Assembly: GCA_900642245.1 (NCBI GenBank)
Contig: CAAAJI010000166.1
Span: 70,857 to 99,633 of the forward strand
Length of the DNA stretch: 28,777 bases
Reading direction: 5' to 3'
Source of the DNA: Fragilaria radians
Lineage: Eukaryota; Bacillariophyta; Fragilariophyceae; Fragilariales; Fragilariaceae
Shown here: piece after piece, positions 27,479 through 28,777 of the stretch
Layout: each line of letters starts with the position of its first letter
How positions within the stretch are numbered: the stretch's first letter is position 1
Made by a program: the position numbers and the translations under genes
The notes under the pieces: model-generated
Seen by the model: only the letters and a program-made list of their open reading frames with translations
Databases searched by the model: none
Told to the model about the DNA's origin: nothing

Positions 27479-28777
27479 AGAACTACCGGGATAAAGCATT
27501 CTTCCATAGTATATATACGAATCAAATTTTCTTTGAAACATTAAAAAAAAGTATGCTCATAAATTAGGATATCCAGTTTGGACTGTTCCTAGATTGCCAT
27601 GTTTAAAGATAGCACCACATGTCACCAATTAATTAGATCCTCAATACTTTGGGTGATTTGAAAAAAATTGTCATTTTGATACTCAACGGTTATTCTCTTT
27701 TCTACCTATAGTTTCAAAAGCCCCATTTGAAAAAAATCCATGTCCTTCATCTTCGTAAAGTCTTCACTACATCTTTACTTCAGACTATTATACTTGTATC
27801 TTCCTTCATGAAGCTTCTGAAAGTTTATATACTGCTCAATCCAGTTTGATGTATATCTAGAAATACCCTTAAGTTATGACAAATCATTTCATAGTCTAGT
27901 TTTTTGAATAGGCCTCCAAGAATATGTTTTTTATTTTGGTAAATCGAAGCAACCCCCCTCCCAATGACTTGCACTCAGCGAACCTCATCATCACTCAAAT
28001 TAGGACTATATTGTCTTTTTCTCCCAAATCAAGGAGAAGGAATTGACTGAGCCATTCCATTTAGGACAATTCCTTTACCGTTGCCGAGATACATTTGGTT
28101 TTAAATACCTACTGCATTGGGAATATATAGTCATCTCAGGGAGAAATTCACAGTGTCAGATTCATTCTCTCTATCAACTATTTTTATGAAACCTGAATCC
28201 TTCATGATTAGATATATTTGCATGTTTCTCTTCTTCATCAAGGTCTCTCTGTATTTTTGTATTCTATCCTACCTGTTATCCAACTTATTCATGCATTGCT
28301 GAAATTGCTAGAGAAATTTCTGGTAATTTACTTGTACTCAACAGAGTTCGGTCCATGATCTGCAATTGTGAAGAATGTATTCATCTTTGCCGTTGGGCTG
28401 ACGCACCAAAACCATGAACATTAGCAGCACAAGCTGTAAGTGAAGGAATGTATGAGTATGAGCAATAATACAAACAAAGAATTACTTGGCTTATTTTTGG
28501 CCAACAGTTTTTGATAATTTCAAACTGTTAAGAAATCCGTAACTTGCGGCTGTGAAATATTATCACTTGTAATCTAAATTCAATTTCCGGCTGCATTTAC
28601 AGTCTGTGGAAAAGTTAGAACAATATTATTCCTGACCTGATATAGATTTCTGGATGAGTTGAAAAATGTAACCCTTAATTTACCGTGAAAACTTGTACTA
28701 GTACTGCAGTTTTCAATCCGACCCGTTGTTACGTCTACGTCACGTTTCGATCACCTATGGACAGCAACAACAGTCCC
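27479..28777. other. AT-rich intergenic region to window end
   Basis: No gene recognised. The 61-codon frame at 28117-28302 is hydrophobic and Phe-rich, as random AT-rich DNA often is. The last 70 bases are clearly less AT-rich and may be the promoter-proximal region of a gene beyond the window. Confidence 0.45.
28736..28742 (-). promoter_or_regulatory. CRE-like element TGACGTA near the window end
   Basis: TACGTCA on the plus strand reads TGACGTA on the minus strand, containing the TGACGT core bound by bZIP factors; such sites are known in CO2/light-responsive diatom promoters. A 6-base core is expected by chance several times in 29 kb, so only its place in the GC-richer last 70 bases makes it worth noting. 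Confidence 0.25.

Overview
The window looks like nuclear DNA of a low-GC diatom (or a close stramenopile relative). The evidence is: N-terminal leaders ending in ASA/F and SGA/W, the junction type that marks import into complex red-lineage plastids; Ty1/copia-type retroelement debris; a secreted Pro/Thr/Ser-rich protein with a lysine-rich patch; one short (62 bp) spliceosomal intron; and long AT-rich intergenic tracts. It is not bacterial: there are no operons or Shine-Dalgarno-led gene strings, and genes are separated by kilobases.

Layout. 24-540 (+): last exon of an RBM39/CAPER-like splicing factor ending in a U2AF-homology domain. 541-5845: gene-poor, with fossil coding fragments, a reverse-transcriptase remnant (about 2501-2964, -) and a decayed copia gag-integrase-RT piece (about 3594-4625, -). 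5846-7090 (-): a secreted P/T/S-rich protein. About 7550-8510 (-) and 8551-11820 (+): two head-to-head decayed copia elements, the second retaining gag knuckle, protease, integrase, RT and RNase H traces and a candidate 3' LTR. 12268-15897: a tandem duplication of the 5' half of the nitrite reductase locus; its first copy runs into a 20-N assembly gap. 15574-18963 (+): an intact 1129-aa NirB-NirD fusion nitrite reductase with a plastid-type leader. 19043-21487 (-): convergent with it, an 814-aa DHH/DHHA1 phosphoesterase of cyanobacterial type with two EF-hands inserted between its core domains and two CBS domains at its end. 24403-25928 (-): a type II membrane glycosyltransferase with one intron. 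26398-27478: two related TG...CA elements that look like solo LTRs, the first flanked by a perfect 5-bp target duplication.

How the genes relate. No pathway links the whole window. The clearest biology is plastid nitrite reduction to ammonium (NirBD). Beside it lies a probably plastid-targeted phosphoesterase whose EF-hands and CBS domains suggest control by Ca2+ and adenine nucleotides. The glycosyltransferase and the P/T/S-rich protein both suit the diatom secretory/cell-wall system, but they are far apart and nothing in the sequence ties them together. Most remaining sequence is retrotransposon debris or featureless AT-rich spacer.
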